Source of the DNA: Dyadobacter chenhuakuii
Lineage (GTDB): Bacteria > Bacteroidota > Bacteroidia > Cytophagales > Spirosomataceae
DNA length: 64,000 nucleotides
NCBI RefSeq assembly: GCF_023821985.2
Contig: NZ_CP098805.1
Location: 5,757,001-5,821,000 of the forward strand
Direction of reading: 5' to 3'
In this document: positions 8,230-17,408 of the stretch, in pieces
How positions within the stretch are numbered: the first letter of the stretch is position 1
Layout of the letters: every line of letters starts with the position of its first letter
The notes under the pieces: generated by a model
Told to the model about the DNA's origin: nothing
Seen by the model: only the letters and a program-made list of their open reading frames with translations
The model's database searches: none
Made by a program: the position numbers and the translations under genes

Positions 8230-8688
8230 ATGGATTTAAAATTAGCCTGGAAATTCAAAACTTTCGAGGAGCTCGATACAAACGAACTTTACAGCATTCT
8301 ACGATTGCGAAATGAGGTGTTTGTGGTCGAGCAAAGATGTAATTATCTGGATACAGACGGTAAGGATCAGAAGTCACATCATTTGTCGGGCTATGCGGAT
8401 GGGCAGCTTATGGCTTTCGCTCGCATTTTGCCACCCGGCGTTTCGTACGAGTATCCATCCATTGGCAGGATTGCGGTTGCTGCTAAGGGAAGAGGAAAGG
8501 GTTATGGCATCGAACTGCTGAATGAGTCGATAAAAAAGGTGGAATTGTTGTATGGCAAAAGCATCATACGGATCGGGGCACAGTTGTATTTAAAGAAGTT
8601 CTACGGCTCCTTCGGCTTCGTGCAATCCAGCGAAATTTACCTTGAAGACAACATTGAACACATTGAAATGACGCGTCAGATATGCTGA
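8230..8688 (+). CDS. elaA: ElaA-like GNAT N-acetyltransferase
   Basis: A 152-residue GNAT protein starting at the ATG at 8230 (MDLKLAWKFKTFEELDTNELY), which is where ElaA proteins begin; an earlier in-frame ATG at 8128 adds 34 unconserved residues. LRNEVFVVEQRCNYLDTDGKDQKSHHL is the ElaA signature, and IGRIAVAAKGRGKGYGIELL holds the acetyl-CoA loop (RGKGYG). The substrate is not established for the family. Confidence 0.88.
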   Translation: MDLKLAWKFKTFEELDTNELYSILRLRNEVFVVEQRCNYLDTDGKDQKSHHLSGYADGQLMAFARILPPGVSYEYPSIGRIAVAAKGRGKGYGIELLNESIKKVELLYGKSIIRIGAQLYLKKFYGSFGFVQSSEIYLEDNIEHIEMTRQIC

Positions 8689-8848
8689 AAATAGAGGTGG
8701 TGAAAAGATTGGGGAATGAATTCCCGGATTTGACGAATAATTAAACAGCAACGCCTTTTAGGATTGTTCAGATAGGTTTAAATAACTGTATCATTCCGAT
8801 TTTTTGTAGTAAGTAATCTACATAAATCTAAAAAAACTTTGATAAATT

Positions 8849-8878
8849 TTTGTCTGTTTGCTTTTGTTTGATAATTTG
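8849..8878 (+). promoter_or_regulatory. Promoter of the candidate small RNA
   Basis: TTTG at 8849-8852, a 19-bp spacer (8853-8871) and TAATTTG at 8872-8878 fit the Bacteroidota promoter with one base missing from the TAnnTTTG box. It points at a gene-free stretch that ends in a strong terminator. Confidence 0.5.
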
Positions 8879-8884
8879 GCACAG

Positions 8885-9027
8885 AATTTTAGTTATTAGT
8901 ATTCAGTCAAGCAAATTGTTGCCTGGGACTGACGCCCTGTCAGACACCCAATAACATTTTTGACGAACACTGATAGAGGAGGGTTTACGTGGAATGGCCT
9001 ACTGTAATGCGGTAGGCCATTTTTTTG
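8885..9027 (+). ncRNA. Candidate structured small RNA (rod-like, possibly 6S-like)
   Basis: Between elaA and the UPF0145 gene lies about 350 bp without a reading frame. From the predicted start near 8885 the RNA can fold into one long irregular hairpin. Its pairs, from outside in, are 8895-8900 with 8969-8974, 8902-8904 with 8965-8967, 8906-8910 with 8960-8964, 8913-8916 with 8956-8959, 8918-8920 with 8953-8955, 8924-8927 with 8947-8950 and 8929-8933 with 8939-8943, with loop GCCCU. A terminator hairpin follows. The length (about 143 nt), rod shape with internal bulges and dedicated promoter and terminator recall 6S RNA, but I cannot match it to a known family. It could also be an unknown trans-acting RNA. 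Confidence 0.5.
8993..9027 (+). terminator. Rho-independent terminator of the candidate small RNA
   Basis: The nine-base arm ATGGCCTAC (8994-9002) pairs with GTAGGCCAT (9012-9020) and is followed by seven T. The nearest plus-strand gene ends 305 bp upstream, so the terminator probably serves a separate RNA rather than elaA. Confidence 0.85.
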
Positions 9028-9037
9028 TTCCTACTCG

Positions 9038-9358
9038 TTACTCAAAGCAAACTGCGGTGCCGTTTGCGCTTACCATCAGCATCGAGCTGTTTCCACCAAT
9101 GGTTTCCAGATCAATGTCGACACCAATCACCGCGTTAGCGCCTAATCTTTGCGCCTGATCCATCATTTCACGAATAGCAATGCTTTTAGCCTCCCGCAGG
9201 CCCTGCTCATAAGAGCCCGAGCGACCGCCTACCACATCCCGGATCCCGGCCAGAAAATCTTTGAAAAAGTTGGCGCCGATAATGGCTTCACCATTTACCA
9301 AACCAATGTACTTAATGATTTTTTTGCCTTCAATGTTCGGAGTAGTAGTAACAAGCAT
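9038..9358 (-). CDS. YbjQ/UPF0145 family protein
   Basis: A 106-residue protein matching the YbjQ (UPF0145) family: MLVTTTPNIEGKKIIKYIGLVNGEAIIGANFFKDF, then GRSGSYEQGLREAKSIAIREMMDQAQRLGANAVIGVDIDLETIG. The family forms pentameric rings and is sometimes called heavy-metal-binding, without firm functional proof. The gene stands alone and converges on the small-RNA terminator. Confidence 0.92.
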   Translation of the reverse strand: MLVTTTPNIEGKKIIKYIGLVNGEAIIGANFFKDFLAGIRDVVGGRSGSYEQGLREAKSIAIREMMDQAQRLGANAVIGVDIDLETIGGNSSMLMVSANGTAVCFE

Positions 9359-9461
9359 CTTGTGTCAGGTTGGTTGAAGTGAAATTTATTGAGGCCAATT
9401 TAGCGGATTTCACCAAGGAGCCGCCCAAATTAATTGTTTAACGGCAAAGTTGTGCACGATG

Positions 9462-9494
9462 TTGGTAAATTTTACTTACAGATTGCTAGCTTTG
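9462..9494 (+). promoter_or_regulatory. Promoter of the nitroreductase-ABC pair
   Basis: TTG at 9462-9464, 22 bp, then TAGCTTTG at 9487-9494, a perfect TAnnTTTG box. The predicted leader is about 28 nt before the ATG at 9529. Confidence 0.6.
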
Positions 9495-9528
9495 TTTTTT
9501 TGACAAATCAGAAGTAAATTTTATTGCA

Positions 9529-10101
9529 ATGGAACAAACAGTTGAGGCAGTTAATCAGGTAATCCGTAACCGACGCAGTATTTTTCCGCCCAGTTATATC
9601 GAAAAAGACATTCCCGAAGACGTCCTGATGACGATCCTTGAAAATGCAAATTACGCCCCAACCCATAAATTGACAGAGCCCTGGCGTTTTGTAGTTTATA
9701 AAGGCGAGAGCCTGAACAAGCTTGCAGGATTTTTCACGGAAAGATATCGCACAGTGACGCCTCCCGAATCATTTTCACAGGCAAGATATGACGCAGCAGG
9801 CGAGAAAGTGCTTAAATCCAATGTCGTGGTGCTGATCTGTGCCGAACTGCATCCGGATAAGCTTCCGGAATGGGAAGAGACTGCTTCTGTGGCTTGCGCA
9901 GTGCAAAATATGTGGCTTACAGCAACAGCTTATGGCATTGGTTCTTATTGGAGCAGCCCGGGCGTGCTCGACCTTCTGGCCAAATTTGCTGGCATCCCCG
10001 AAAATCAGAAATGTCTTGGATTGTATTTCATGGGTTACCACGATGCACCGGAAGCGCCGGCCCGTCGCACGCCTATGGAAAACAAGATTACCTGGGCATA
10101 A
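9529..10101 (+). CDS. Nitroreductase family protein (YdjA-like)
   Basis: A 190-residue FMN-dependent nitroreductase-fold protein. The N-terminal RNRRSIFPPSYIEKDIPEDVLMTILENANYAPTHKLTEPWRF is the FMN-binding start of the family, and AVQNMWLTATAYGIGSYWSSPG is the central FMN/dimer motif. Proteins of this subgroup are short and the natural substrate is not known. The stop codon shares its last base with the ATG of the next gene (TAATG), so translation of the two is coupled. Confidence 0.9.
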   Translation: MEQTVEAVNQVIRNRRSIFPPSYIEKDIPEDVLMTILENANYAPTHKLTEPWRFVVYKGESLNKLAGFFTERYRTVTPPESFSQARYDAAGEKVLKSNVVVLICAELHPDKLPEWEETASVACAVQNMWLTATAYGIGSYWSSPGVLDLLAKFAGIPENQKCLGLYFMGYHDAPEAPARRTPMENKITWA

Positions 10102-11081
10102 TGAAGAAAGACAAAATTACCCTTCGCGCGCAATCCCTTACGAAAAGCTTTGGCGTAAAGCCGGTTCTGTCCAACATTGATTTACAACTCAATGCGGGCG
10201 AATGGCTTGGTATATTGGGCGAAAGCGGGTCGGGTAAAAGCACCTTACTCCGTATCCTGGGACGTTTTCAGGATGCGGAGGAAGGTAAAGTCTTTTTCAA
10301 AGAAGAGCAATTAAAACCGGTGAGCGGCGAGCTCATTCCCGGCCACGAATCCATCAAGCTCATCCACCAGGAATTTGAGCTTTTCCCTAATCAGACCGTT
10401 GAGGAGAACATTGCGTACTCGCTGCGATTTTATAATGCAGATTATAGAAAGGAAAAGGTAGCTGAACTGCTTTCCATCACGGGTTTGGAATCTGTAAAAA
10501 GTCAAAAAGCCAAGCTGCTGTCCGGCGGTGAGAAACAGCGGACTGCGATTGCAAAAGCATTGGCTGAGCAGCCGGATGTCTTGCTTCTCGACGAGCCGTT
10601 TGCGCACCTGGACAATCACAACCGCCGCGTGTTGGCCAGCGCCATTGAAACCATGCGGAAAGAGCAGAGAATGTCCTGTGTGTTCGTTACGCACGAAGCC
10701 GCAGATGCCCTGGCCTGGTCGGACCGGATTGCGGTGCTCCGCGAAGGTAAAATTATTCAGACGGGAACACCACAGGAGGTCTATAACCAGCCGGTTGACA
10801 GTTATGTAGCTGAGCTGACAGGCGATATAAATTGGCTTGCCGGCGATGTAAATTCCAAGCAATTTTATATCCGCCCGGAGAAAATCAAGCCTACAAAAAA
10901 TCCGGAAAAGAGCAGATGGCAGGGGAAAGTGGAGGCGATCCGGTTCCACGGAAATCATTGGGAAATCCGCTGTGTTAATGCCAAAAAGGAGAAATTATCC
11001 TTTTACAGAAACAGAATGGACATGGAAGTAGGGCAGGTGGTGCATTTAACTTATGCATCCAAAGATCTGAAACGCATCTGA
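10101..11081 (+). CDS. ABC transporter ATP-binding protein without adjacent permease
   Basis: A 326-residue ATPase that starts at the ATG overlapping the nitroreductase stop. Walker A GESGSGKS is at 40-47, the Q-loop near Q90, signature LSGGE at 140-144, Walker B VLLLDE at 160-165 and the switch His in CVFVTHEAADAL. A C-terminal region of about 90 residues (INWLAGDVNSKQFYIRPEKIK onward) looks like a TOBE/OB domain as in importers for sulfate, polyamine or iron (CysA/PotA/FbpC type). No permease or binding protein lies nearby, so the substrate is unknown. It may serve a distant transporter. Confidence 0.85.
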   Translation: MKKDKITLRAQSLTKSFGVKPVLSNIDLQLNAGEWLGILGESGSGKSTLLRILGRFQDAEEGKVFFKEEQLKPVSGELIPGHESIKLIHQEFELFPNQTVEENIAYSLRFYNADYRKEKVAELLSITGLESVKSQKAKLLSGGEKQRTAIAKALAEQPDVLLLDEPFAHLDNHNRRVLASAIETMRKEQRMSCVFVTHEAADALAWSDRIAVLREGKIIQTGTPQEVYNQPVDSYVAELTGDINWLAGDVNSKQFYIRPEKIKPTKNPEKSRWQGKVEAIRFHGNHWEIRCVNAKKEKLSFYRNRMDMEVGQVVHLTYASKDLKRI

Positions 11082-11085
11082 CCGC

Positions 11086-13656
11086 TTACAGGCTGAACCA
11101 GAAAGAAATCTTGACTGCAAATGGCGTCACATTCGGATTGCTGAGGTAAGTAAGTCTGTGCACAAAGTCAATACGGCCTGCCTTGAAAATATTGTCAATG
11201 CCATAGCCAAGCTCAATGTAAGGCCTGTCTTTGAGTTTATTAAATGCCTGAATTTCATTCCCCGACTCATCCGTCGTTGTCGAAAGTGACAAGTTTGCAT
11301 CCGAAACACTGCCATAGAAAACCCTTCCTGTTGCCAGCATGCGCAGTTTCAGCTTGCGGATAGCGGGAATCCTGTTCAATAAAAAGCCTTCGAAATTGTG
11401 CTCAACGCGCAACGCAACATAGCGGTCGCTCATGAATTCGAAGTATCGCATAAGGTTAAATGCATTGTCCACATAAAACAGCGACTCGTTCCCTAGCGGC
11501 GTATAAAGCAATGGGTAAGGCAATGTGGAAGGAATGAGGCCGAATGTCACATTGTAATAAGTGCGGCCGATAACGCCAAAGCGGAAACTCTGCTTAATGT
11601 TGAAGGAAAATTTATTATAATTAAAATCTCCACCTAGGAAGTTCTTGATTCCCAATGTGTAACGCAATGTAAAGGCGGGCGAATTGCCGTTTCCCATGCT
11701 GATGCGCTCATTATCATTTTGCAAAAAAGTCTCCTTGCTCGCGAGGCGCGTTTCCAGGTTTATCTCAGTGATATCAAATGTGCTTTTCACCGGAGATTCA
11801 ATGCCAGCCTCAGGATTTGTTTTATAGGTAAAAGGAAATAACGGCCTGAAATCACGGTGGCGGATCTGGATGCTCCCGGTTAATCCTTTCACCAATTCCC
11901 TTTTGAAATAGGCAGAAATGTCTTCCTGCCAATAGGCCCTGCGGAAAGCGCCGAAACGTGAAAATGCCCCGAACAATGTGTTAGGCCCGATCGTCTCCGC
12001 AGAAACACCAAGCCGTTCCAGATCTTTGGAATAACTGATGCCAGCCATCGTCCAGGGTTGCCGGTCGATAATGTAATCCATCCCCGCGCCATATTTGAAA
12101 GCCTTATCTTTCGTTCCATAAGCACCATAACCACTGAAAATCCACTTCCTGCTGAATCCGGGATCCGTTTTGAAACCCAACCTGAACCGGTGGCCTTCAA
12201 CCTTATTATTGGCATACAAATACAAATAAGGACCAATGTCAATGTTCCATTTGTCGATTCGCTTGTAGCCGTTTACCAGGATATTCAGGATTTCGGTGTA
12301 AGTTTTCACCACCGGCAGCATTTTCAGTGAATCGACAAGCTGGAAAGAAAGCAACTCGTTCGCACTCAGCGATTCCGGGCGACTTTTTTGCCAATAAGCC
12401 GAGTCATGCTGCATGTAATCCTCTTTCAGCTCAATGGCCGTGTCGTAAAATTTGGGATCGCGCGGACTATTGATCTTGTATTTTGAATTGGCTGAATAAA
12501 ACTTCAACAACATGCCGGCAGTCTGCTTTGTAGGCTCATCTACATCAATCAGCACCCGCGTTTTCGACGTTACCCATTCGTTTTGCTCTTCAAAAAACTC
12601 GTAGGACTGCTGAACCTTGATCTTTTCAATGAAATTCAAATTTGCGCGCTTGCCCACACTTACGTCCATTTGTGTCAGCGCATATGTTTCGCCATCCACC
12701 CAAAACGACCCTATGAATGCCAGGTCCTGCTCGTGTTTAGGCTCAAAATCAATCTGATAATCATACTGGTCGCCGTTTTTTACACTGTCGGACAGATAAT
12801 ATTCATAGTAAACCTTCCAGCTGTCGGCAATGGGGGAAACAAAGTCTTTGTCTAAGATATTCAGCCAGTTATTATAAAAATTATACTGCTGAAAGGACGA
12901 TCCGATCAACTGTGAGACGAGGCTCCCGTCGGTGAGGCCTACGCCGGAGACTTTGGTTTTATTAATGATCTCCTTCTTTTTCTTCGGATTACGGCGATAA
13001 TAAACGTCTGATACTGATTCGGATATGAAAATTGGAATGATTGTCTCACCGTTTTCTCCCTTCACCTCATCATATTTATCAACGATATGCGTCATCTTCT
13101 TGACAGACTTCCTGTTCCTGAATTTGTCAGACAGGTTATCAATGTCAATCTGAATCTTATTATAGCTTTCATACTCGTAAGCGTCCAGTTGGTCTGTGTT
13201 GTTTTTGTCTTTCCCTGCAACAATTTTACGCATAATGGCATAAGCCGGATTTTCCCCGGCAAATATCCTGACTTCTTTCAGCTGCAATGTTCCCGGAGAA
13301 AGTTGTATGTCAATGGTTTGCTCAGTGAGGTCGGGTTTGATCGGTTTGCTTTTGCTCTCATAGCCTACATAGGTAACAATGACCGAGTCCGCTGGAGGGG
13401 TGAAAGTGATTTGGTAGAAGCCGTCGAAATTAGTTGTAGCGCCTGCCAGTGAGGCTTTTATGCCAACATTAGCAAAAGGAATGGCGTCACCGGTTGTCGC
13501 GTCCGTTATCTTCCCTTTGATCGTGTAAGTGGTCTGCGAGAAAGAGTTGGTAGTACAAACTAATGCAAATAGGAGCAGGCAAAGTAATGTTTTTTTCAAG
13601 CTATATGTCTGGATCGGTGCGTGTGCCGAATCATTTCCCTCATTCCAATTTCTCAT
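11086..13656 (-). CDS. DUF5686 outer-membrane protein with carboxypeptidase-regulatory-like domain
   Basis: This 856-residue protein has a hydrophobic stretch near residues 22-40 (LLCLLLFALVCTTNSFSQ) that serves as a signal peptide. A beta-sandwich domain follows (YTIKGKITDATTGDAIPFANVGIKASLAGATTNFDGFYQI, CarboxypepD_reg-like) and then a long DUF5686 region. Alternating aromatic and polar strands in the C-terminal half and the final residues VTPFAVKISFWFSL suggest an outer-membrane beta-barrel. The function of DUF5686 proteins is not known. Its start overlaps the stop of the SanA-like gene by 4 bp, so the two are translated from one message. Confidence 0.87.
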   Translation of the reverse strand: MRNWNEGNDSAHAPIQTYSLKKTLLCLLLFALVCTTNSFSQTTYTIKGKITDATTGDAIPFANVGIKASLAGATTNFDGFYQITFTPPADSVIVTYVGYESKSKPIKPDLTEQTIDIQLSPGTLQLKEVRIFAGENPAYAIMRKIVAGKDKNNTDQLDAYEYESYNKIQIDIDNLSDKFRNRKSVKKMTHIVDKYDEVKGENGETIIPIFISESVSDVYYRRNPKKKKEIINKTKVSGVGLTDGSLVSQLIGSSFQQYNFYNNWLNILDKDFVSPIADSWKVYYEYYLSDSVKNGDQYDYQIDFEPKHEQDLAFIGSFWVDGETYALTQMDVSVGKRANLNFIEKIKVQQSYEFFEEQNEWVTSKTRVLIDVDEPTKQTAGMLLKFYSANSKYKINSPRDPKFYDTAIELKEDYMQHDSAYWQKSRPESLSANELLSFQLVDSLKMLPVVKTYTEILNILVNGYKRIDKWNIDIGPYLYLYANNKVEGHRFRLGFKTDPGFSRKWIFSGYGAYGTKDKAFKYGAGMDYIIDRQPWTMAGISYSKDLERLGVSAETIGPNTLFGAFSRFGAFRRAYWQEDISAYFKRELVKGLTGSIQIRHRDFRPLFPFTYKTNPEAGIESPVKSTFDITEINLETRLASKETFLQNDNERISMGNGNSPAFTLRYTLGIKNFLGGDFNYNKFSFNIKQSFRFGVIGRTYYNVTFGLIPSTLPYPLLYTPLGNESLFYVDNAFNLMRYFEFMSDRYVALRVEHNFEGFLLNRIPAIRKLKLRMLATGRVFYGSVSDANLSLSTTTDESGNEIQAFNKLKDRPYIELGYGIDNIFKAGRIDFVHRLTYLSNPNVTPFAVKISFWFSL

Positions 13657-14291
13657 TTTTTTCTTATCTCATTGTTTGAGGTAACATCTGCCGCGGGACG
13701 CAATATATGAACGTCCAGAACAGCCTTCGGCCTTGCCAGATACTCGCGCACCAATGTACGGAGCGAATATCCGTCCGGCACATCCTGCGCTGCAAATGAT
13801 ATGGCATTAATGCCTTCATTATGAGCGATATAGAGTGCCCTTGCATTATGGAAATTTTGTGAAATGATCGTGAAGTTGTCCTGATTAAAAACCTCTTTGC
13901 AACGAATGATCGAATCAAATGTCCTGAACCCAGCATAATCCAGTGTCATGACGTTCTCGGGTATTCCCAGGTTCAGTAACGCTCTTTGCATATCAAGCGG
14001 TTCATTATAGTATTGGGAATCATTGTTTCCGCTCAGAATAATGTACTTGATTTTACCCTCTTTAAACAACCGGGCGGTCGCCTCCATCCGGTATTTGAAA
14101 AAAAGATTTTCCTTCCCCTTCTCGGATTTCTTGCTCGTCCCTAGCACAAGCGCGACGTCATTGGAAGGCAGGTTCTCGATTGAAAAATAATTGTACTGCC
14201 TTGTATTATACACCACCCAGAGGTTACAAAGCAAGATAAAAACCATGCACGCAAATAATAAGAGTAATATGGTTTTAATCAAATTTTTCAC
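13653..14291 (-). CDS. SanA/YdcF-like DUF218 membrane protein
   Basis: A 212-residue protein starting at GTG (MKNLIKTILLLLFACMVFILLCNLWVVYN), with one N-terminal membrane segment at about residues 5-28 and a periplasmic DUF218 domain (ALVLGTSKKSEKGKENLFFKYRMEATARLFKEGKIKYIILSG). E. coli SanA affects the barrier to vancomycin at high temperature; the biochemical activity is not established. It is the first gene of a two-gene unit with the DUF5686 barrel, which supports a role in the envelope. Confidence 0.85.
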   Translation of the reverse strand: MKNLIKTILLLLFACMVFILLCNLWVVYNTRQYNYFSIENLPSNDVALVLGTSKKSEKGKENLFFKYRMEATARLFKEGKIKYIILSGNNDSQYYNEPLDMQRALLNLGIPENVMTLDYAGFRTFDSIIRCKEVFNQDNFTIISQNFHNARALYIAHNEGINAISFAAQDVPDGYSLRTLVREYLARPKAVLDVHILRPAADVTSNNEIRKK

Positions 14292-14434
14292 TCGTATACT
14301 TGAAGTTGTCTTCTAATGTACCAACTCTTTGTAATATTCCGGTCTTTTGTACACGATGTTATACTAGTAGACTGTACGCATCGGGCAGCATTCATCGTTG
14401 CTGATTTTCTTTTTATTTTTTTTTGATTAATCAC

Positions 14435-17239
14435 TTAAAAAAGCCCCAGCTGGTTTTTCTCATCCTTCCGTTTTTTAGGCTCTTTTTTTGGCTTTGTATC
14501 GGATTTTGCGTCTTCGCCAGTCTCAGATTTTGAGTCGTCCGTCTCTGGTTTTGCCTTATCGTCCGCTGGCGGAATATCTCCCGCATTGTCTTCTTGTTCG
14601 GCAGCTTCCGCTTCCTTAATGTCTCCATCTGCAACTTCCTCAGTGGCAATCTCCTCACCCCCAACGTCCTCAGTAGCGCTGTCTTCATCCGAGACCTCCT
14701 CATTAGGAACTTCTGCTATAACTGCTTCTTCCTCCGGTTCTGGCAGCGGTTCCAGCCAGCGAACGTCCTTGAACTTGTCGTTAGGAAGCTTGTTTCCCAT
14801 TGCCCGCCAGCCGCGCACATCGACCATTTCTTCAATCACATATTCTTCTTTTGATTGCTCCTTGGTGGCTGTTTTGGGTAAGATAACTTCCAATCTCGGG
14901 CGCTTATCGGTGCTGGCCAGCAGTAACTTACTGTTTTTGGCGTCGCTGATAAACAAGAATTTCTTGTCCCGCGTCGAAGTCTCAATGTTAAATCGTTTAA
15001 TGAAATGGTTTTTCTGGCCGCCGTCATAGTACAATGCGGTAATAGCCATTTTCGGATCAAACTTTTTGACCAACACCACTTCATTAGAGACGTAATGATT
15101 GGTCAGGTCAAAGTTCGTAAGCTCGTAAGACCCTTCTTTATAAATAACCAGAATGCTGTCGGAGGGACCGAAGTTGCCTAAATATTCTCCTCGTTCATCC
15201 CGGTTCAGACGTCCGATAATCGGATCGAACCACATATCAACGCCGCCTAATGTAGAGCGGCCGGCCTGTTTTAATATAATTTTCCTGACAGGATATTTCG
15301 TCAGAATGTTTCCCATTGCACTGCGGTTCTTGATCAGCAAGTCTGCAAAATTGAAGTCAAACTGCTTCACTTTTGCTTTGCTCTGAGCCGATAAACTCAC
15401 CGCAATGATTTCAGCTTCACCGTTTTCATTCGCTGTGAAATAAGTGATCTTGGATTTTGGCGTGCCCTGTGTAAGGTCGTACTCACGATCGCGGGTGACT
15501 GCGGTGATCTGGCATCTTTTAATGTAGGAAACGCCCGTTTTGCCATCCAGATACACGAGGTTATAAACCATCCGCTCATCGTTTTTGACAAAAACCGCAC
15601 AGTGAATAATGTCTTTCCCGACGAAAACCTTTTCTTGGATTTTCGTAACCAAACATCTCCCGTCGGATTTGAAAACAATAATGTCGTCAATGTCGGAGCA
15701 GTCTGTTACGAATTCGTCTTTTTTGAGCCCGTAACCGATAAAACCTTCGGCTCGGTTCACATATAATTTTTGGTTGTTGGCTGCCACAATGTTCGCCGAG
15801 ATCTGGTTGAATGCCCGGATTTCGGTTTTGCGGCCACGGCCTTTGCCGTATTTTTTGAGCAGGTCTTTGTAATATTCAATGGCAAAACGGGTGATATGCA
15901 CGAGGTTATCCTCGGTTTCAGCCAATTCTTCCTGCCACTTTTTCATCAACTCGTCCGCCTTGTAACCATCGTATTTTGAAATACGCTTGATCTTGATCTC
16001 GGTCAGCTCTACAATGTCTTCGTCCGTTATTTCTCGGTAAAATTGCGGCTTGTAGGGTTCAAGTCCTTTGTCAATGGTCCGGATTACCGCCTCGAAAGTT
16101 TCGCATTCTTCAATGTCCCGGTAAATGCGGTTTTCAATGAATATTTTTTCCAGAGAACCATACAGGATCTTTTCCAGCAATGCTAACCGCTTGATTTCAA
16201 GCTCGCGTTGCAGCAAATGAACCGTCTGGCCCGTGTTGTATTTTAAAATTTCGGTTACCCCAACAAAATGCGGCTTGTCGGCGATGATGATACAGGCATT
16301 GGGCGAAATGGAAACTTCACATTCCGTGAATGCATAAAGCGCGTCCATCGTAATGTCGGGCGATACACCTGGTGCCAGATGCACCTGGATCTCCACCTCT
16401 GCAGCCGTGTTATCGACCACTTTCCGGATCTTGATTTTCCCCGTATCATTGGCCTTAATGATGGAATCAATGATGGAAGTCGTCGTAGTCCCGAACGGAA
16501 TATCGCGGATAACAAGCATTTTCTTATCCTCTTCCTCGATCCGCGCCCGAACCCTTACTTTTCCGCCTCTGTGACCATCATTATAATTTGAAATGTCAAT
16601 TTGCCCGCCGGTCAGGAAGTCGGGGTAAATGGTAGCTTCCTTACCTTGCAGAATGCTAATCGACGCTTCGATCAGCTCGCAGAAGTTGTGCGGGAGAATT
16701 TTGGTAGATAAGCCTACCGCAATTCCTTCAACGCCCAGGGAAAGGAGCAGCGGAAATTTAACGGGCAATGTTACCGGCTCGCGCTTACGGCCGTCATAGG
16801 AAAGCTGCCATTCGGTTGTATCGTCGTTGAAAACAATTTCCTTTGCAAAGCGCGACAAACGGACTTCTATATAACGCGCCGCAGCAGCCCCGTCGCCCGT
16901 GCGGATATCTCCCCAGTTTCCCTGGGTGTCAAAAAGCAATTCTTTCTGGCCAATGTTTACAATGGCGTCGTAAATGGAGGCGTCGCCGTGCGGGTGATAT
17001 TGCATGGAAGAACCTACCACATTGGCAACTTTATTAAAACGGCCGTCGTCCATCTCGTTCAACGCGTGCATAATGCGCCTTTGAACGGGCTTAAGGCCAT
17101 CTTCTACAGCTGGAACCGCGCGTTCCAGAATTACATAAGATGCATAATCAAGAAACCAACTTTCATATAGTCCCGAAATGGGCAGTTTATCGTGCAATCC
17201 GCTATCTTCTACGTCAGGCGTAGCTCCGTTTTCGTCCAT
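14435..17239 (-). CDS. parC: DNA topoisomerase IV subunit A (ParC) with a long charged tail
   Basis: A 934-residue type IIA topoisomerase A subunit that cleaves and rejoins DNA for decatenation. The catalytic tyrosine is Y123 in AARYIEVRLSR, and the quinolone region is YHPHGDASIYDAIV (81-94). A beta-pinwheel C-terminal domain covers roughly residues 490-830. The last 99 residues are low complexity: an acidic Glu/Asp/Ala/Val stretch (about 836-915), then a basic patch KPKKEPKKRKDEKN, and the protein ends exactly in QLGLF. That pentapeptide resembles the beta-clamp-binding consensus QL[SD]LF. ParE is not in the window. GyrA is the alternative, but the diverged C-terminal domain and tail favour ParC. 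Confidence 0.9.
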   Translation of the reverse strand: MDENGATPDVEDSGLHDKLPISGLYESWFLDYASYVILERAVPAVEDGLKPVQRRIMHALNEMDDGRFNKVANVVGSSMQYHPHGDASIYDAIVNIGQKELLFDTQGNWGDIRTGDGAAAARYIEVRLSRFAKEIVFNDDTTEWQLSYDGRKREPVTLPVKFPLLLSLGVEGIAVGLSTKILPHNFCELIEASISILQGKEATIYPDFLTGGQIDISNYNDGHRGGKVRVRARIEEEDKKMLVIRDIPFGTTTTSIIDSIIKANDTGKIKIRKVVDNTAAEVEIQVHLAPGVSPDITMDALYAFTECEVSISPNACIIIADKPHFVGVTEILKYNTGQTVHLLQRELEIKRLALLEKILYGSLEKIFIENRIYRDIEECETFEAVIRTIDKGLEPYKPQFYREITDEDIVELTEIKIKRISKYDGYKADELMKKWQEELAETEDNLVHITRFAIEYYKDLLKKYGKGRGRKTEIRAFNQISANIVAANNQKLYVNRAEGFIGYGLKKDEFVTDCSDIDDIIVFKSDGRCLVTKIQEKVFVGKDIIHCAVFVKNDERMVYNLVYLDGKTGVSYIKRCQITAVTRDREYDLTQGTPKSKITYFTANENGEAEIIAVSLSAQSKAKVKQFDFNFADLLIKNRSAMGNILTKYPVRKIILKQAGRSTLGGVDMWFDPIIGRLNRDERGEYLGNFGPSDSILVIYKEGSYELTNFDLTNHYVSNEVVLVKKFDPKMAITALYYDGGQKNHFIKRFNIETSTRDKKFLFISDAKNSKLLLASTDKRPRLEVILPKTATKEQSKEEYVIEEMVDVRGWRAMGNKLPNDKFKDVRWLEPLPEPEEEAVIAEVPNEEVSDEDSATEDVGGEEIATEEVADGDIKEAEAAEQEDNAGDIPPADDKAKPETDDSKSETGEDAKSDTKPKKEPKKRKDEKNQLGLF

Positions 17240-17408
17240 AAATGAAGGAGGAACCAGGTTTTAAGTACTCAGTAAATATTTGTAAGGCAATCGTTATCAG
17301 CCGGTTCGGGATACAGCGCTGAGCTATTCCAGAAAGACGGAACAGCGCAGACTTGACCGGAAGATCGATTTGAATTACCTGCTAATATAGCAAATAAAGC
17401 GTTAATTT

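Noticed and set aside
9870..10100. N-terminal extension of the ABC ATPase
   Set aside because: It lies in an alternative frame inside the nitroreductase gene; the ATG at 10101 fits the ABC family start.
14571..14730. Separate serine-rich protein on the plus strand opposite the parC tail
   Set aside because: It is the antisense reading of the Glu/Asp/Ala codons in the ParC tail.
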